From: Sipunculus nudus
Lineage: Eukaryota > Annelida > Sipuncula > Golfingiida > Sipunculidae
Assembly (NCBI GenBank): GCA_026874595.1
Contig: CM049321.1
Span: forward strand, 7,936,979 to 8,000,978
Length of the DNA: 64,000 nucleotides
Direction: 5' to 3'
This document shows positions 61,387 through 64,000 of the stretch, piece after piece. Under the pieces are notes generated by a model. It was not told the DNA's origin. It saw nothing but the letters and a program-made list of their open reading frames with translations, and ran no database searches. Numbering within the stretch: the first letter of the stretch is position 1; each line of letters opens with the position of its first letter. The position numbers were made by a program, and so were the translations under genes.

Positions 61387-64000
61387 CACATTTGACCAAA
61401 ACATTAATACACACTCCACATTAAAGCAAGAAACACTTTATAAATATCATCTAAGGCTGAAAATTTTTAATTACTTACTTCATTTAAGTTAATATAACTT
61501 TGATGTATGCAAGTTTCTACTTCTATAATGTAATATGCTTAATTAATAAGTTCCAAACCTTTCATGGAATTCAACTGTAAGACTCAGTAATACCTTGTGG
61601 ACCAGAAGGACCACCTTATACAAGTATTTTGATATTCTTGCATTCTTACTTTTAATTGTCATTACCAGACTGTTTTTGCATTGGGACAGGTCTATATGAC
61701 TTTGATCACTTTGGTCTGGGTCAGGTTTTCCACAGACCAAGTGTAATCAGTTTTTTTTATTACGAAAGAAAACAACCGACCATCGATATGATGAGTTAAC
61801 TGGTTAACCACTAATGGCCACATGGGAGTATACATCATGACAATGATTTAGTTCTACTCTCCATTATAATAAAGTTTAAAGTAAGGATATGTCTTGTAAA
61901 TGGCTCTTCCTAATTTTGGGTTACTCCAGCATATATTACAATACATATCAAATTAACATGATCCCATTTAAACAGCTGCAACATTATTCACACTTTTGAA
62001 ATACATTCCTTTGTTTGATATATTTTTATTCATTTCATTAATTTAAAACATAGGGTGATGCCCAAATCATTTTTTTAAACATAATTTTCAATGAAGTCTC
62101 TTCTTTATTAAATGTGTATATCATTTTATTTAAAAATGTTATTTTGGAAAAAAATAAGCTCTCTTATCTGGAAGCAGAGAATTTACTGTTTCATCTGTAA
62201 GAAATTTCTTGGATTTTGATAAATATGATAGCTCATGGAAATACTACAAGATATACTCAATATGCAGAAATGACAGTTCCATTATATACAAAATTCAACA
62301 ATGTATATGGTATGTACCATTTCATACCCGGGCACTGAATTTATCCCAGGTATCGTGTTCACTATTACCATGCAATCACCATGTACATAAATAGCCTCTG
62401 ATGCATGTGGATGTTTTTTATTAGTAGAAGTACAACATGTTACCCACAGTGCTGTATTGATTTATTTGGAAAATATTTTTCAAAGAAAATAATAAAAATT
62501 AAGCATGACATAATTTGTAATGCATGAAATATAGCCATGTTTAGGTGATATTAATTATTCCTCTGGTCCTGATATTCATCTGACGTGCAGTAAGTTTCGT
62601 CAAATTTTCTGAAGTCAGGACTAGAAGGTACGAGGAAAATACATTCAGTGAAAACTCATGATATTGATGTATTCTTATCTGCTGATAAGAAATCAGCAGA
62701 AGGAATGTAAAAAAAAAAAGACCAATGAGGAAATAGCAAATACGCTCTCACAAATTAAGTTTTAAAAGCTAATACTCCCATGAAAGTAAACAATATTTAA
62801 TTGTTCAGAAACAAAACTGACCACCCTCAAAGCTGAACTAGCATTCAGGCTTCAGTTATAAAAACACAGACACATGCATGCAGAGAAATTATTTTTTTTA
62901 TGTCCCTTGTTGAAGTAGTGATTAATTACCAAAATGGTGTCTAACTCAATTTAACCTCCTAGGTCTGATAGCTGTTAAAGTTGTACAGCTTGTGACTAGT
63001 CGGAGACTGAACAATTGCAAGAAAAGACATGAATTAGCGAAAATTTTTACTTGCAATCACACTTTTGACACATCTGCGTACATCCCACGAGTATTTGCCC
63101 CAAAAATCAGCTAAAGTTCATATACCTGTCGTGAAAAAATGTTGTTTGATGTTCACAGGACATTCCAACAACATTTGTGAAATATTCACACAACAATTTG
63201 TACCAGAATGCCAGATTCTCAATTCAACTCAATTAATCACAATGTAGTTGCATAGGTCGCAAACCCCTCACAAAGTTGTCTTGCAGTTCTCACACTTCCT
63301 GACTTGCTGAAAATGACTTGTGACTATTTTGAGACATGTTGAAGACAGGTTCAAGACAAAGACACCAGCAATGCTTCTGTGACTATTTTGAGAGAATTTT
63401 TTTCTTGCGAATTTTTTTAACATGTTCAAAATTTCTGTGACAAGGGAGCGAGCGACACTATACGAATCAACTGAGGAAATTTAGGTCACCACAAATGTTC
63501 CACGACACTTTTAAAAAACTCTGGTGAATGCTGTTAGCAATTTGTTGCAAGCTGTCACAGTCCAGTGAGATAACCAGCCCCAAAGATTAATGCCTTCATA
63601 TCTACTTTGTAAGAGACACCAATAAATGATAAAGCAAAAAGTTGCAAATCTGTGTATCCACATCAAATTGTGAGCAGGTGCCATGATAATAGACAGATTT
63701 TTTTGGGTACCAGTCTATCAATGAAAGGAATATATTGATCACTTGAGTAATAGTTAACTTATCCACACCAGTGACAAGACAAAAATCATCTATCTGTGGT
63801 ACTTTTGCTGATAAGAAACGTCAGCTAATCAAAGAATGATAGCCACAGTTCCAGACTCCTTGATTGCTAGCGACAAGATTGTTTTGTATGTAGTTATTGC
63901 AGCCAATTTATCACAAGACGTGTGTTACTGAATAATAAATAAAGCAAGAAATAAAAAACATTCTACCTCAGGTCTAAACCTTGGCTGTCCACAGTAAACA
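61387..64000. other. Upstream flank of PDE1, no feature recognised
   Basis: AT-rich, with no exon I can support on either strand. A 16-bp phrase, TGTGACTATTTTGAGA, occurs twice, near 63320 and 63380. The part from 63.0 to 63.56 kb is richer in CpG (GCGAGCGACAC near 63450) and may be an old repeat. If the PDE1 start model is right, the promoter lies at the left of this stretch or beyond an upstream 5' UTR exon. Confidence 0.5.

Overview
The window is AT-rich animal DNA, most likely from a lophotrochozoan and probably a mollusc. It has no operons, almost no long reading frames, canonical GT-AG introns and dense short mobile elements. Several repeat types resemble those known from bivalves: tandem-core elements with hairpin ends like bivalve 'pearl' elements, a GACG-type microsatellite inside one of them, and tRNA-headed SINEs. 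The species assignment is inference.

One host gene is recognisable, on the minus strand: the 5' part of a Ca2+/calmodulin-dependent cyclic-nucleotide phosphodiesterase (PDE1 family). Exon 3 (35524-35637) matches the conserved N-terminal regulatory region and has AG/GTAAGT splice sites. Exon 2 (39989-40169) joins it in phase. A candidate first coding exon (61315-61324, ATG plus 7 nt) also joins exon 2 in phase across a 21 kb intron. The catalytic domain was not found and should lie to the left of the window. Nearly everything from 1 to 61314 is therefore probably intronic to this gene.

Layout. 1-20 kb: mostly featureless AT-rich DNA with a decayed coding-like stretch at 88-350, a dispersed repeat pair (8.9 and 12.3 kb), a 105-bp tandem array (12.9-13.4 kb) and a MITE at 19.7 kb. 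20-28 kb: two full-length copies of a 1.4 kb hairpin-ended element built from dimeric 130/150-bp monomers, each carrying the palindrome GGTGGCGCCACC; also SINEs and a hAT-type MITE with 5-bp target duplications. 29-36 kb: a second 5-bp-TSD MITE, another tandem-core element (32.5-33.5 kb) and PDE1 exon 3. 36-40 kb (intron 2): a decayed non-LTR retrotransposon, a two-copy 335-bp repeat and exon 2. 40-61 kb (intron 1): SINEs, a 140-bp foldback hairpin, a tandem array rich in nuclear-receptor-like half-sites (47.7-48.5 kb), a 21-bp minisatellite (50.4-50.9 kb), a Harbinger-like MITE and a third tandem-core element (57.9-59.9 kb). 61-64 kb: the putative 5' end and upstream flank of PDE1.

The most interesting structure is shared by otherwise different tandem-core repeats. 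In each complete one the short 5'-terminal motif recurs, in the same orientation, as the left arm of a 3'-terminal hairpin. The cores use related monomers with a strongly kept palindrome or TGACCTTTGACC motifs. I compared sequences by eye; no database search was run.
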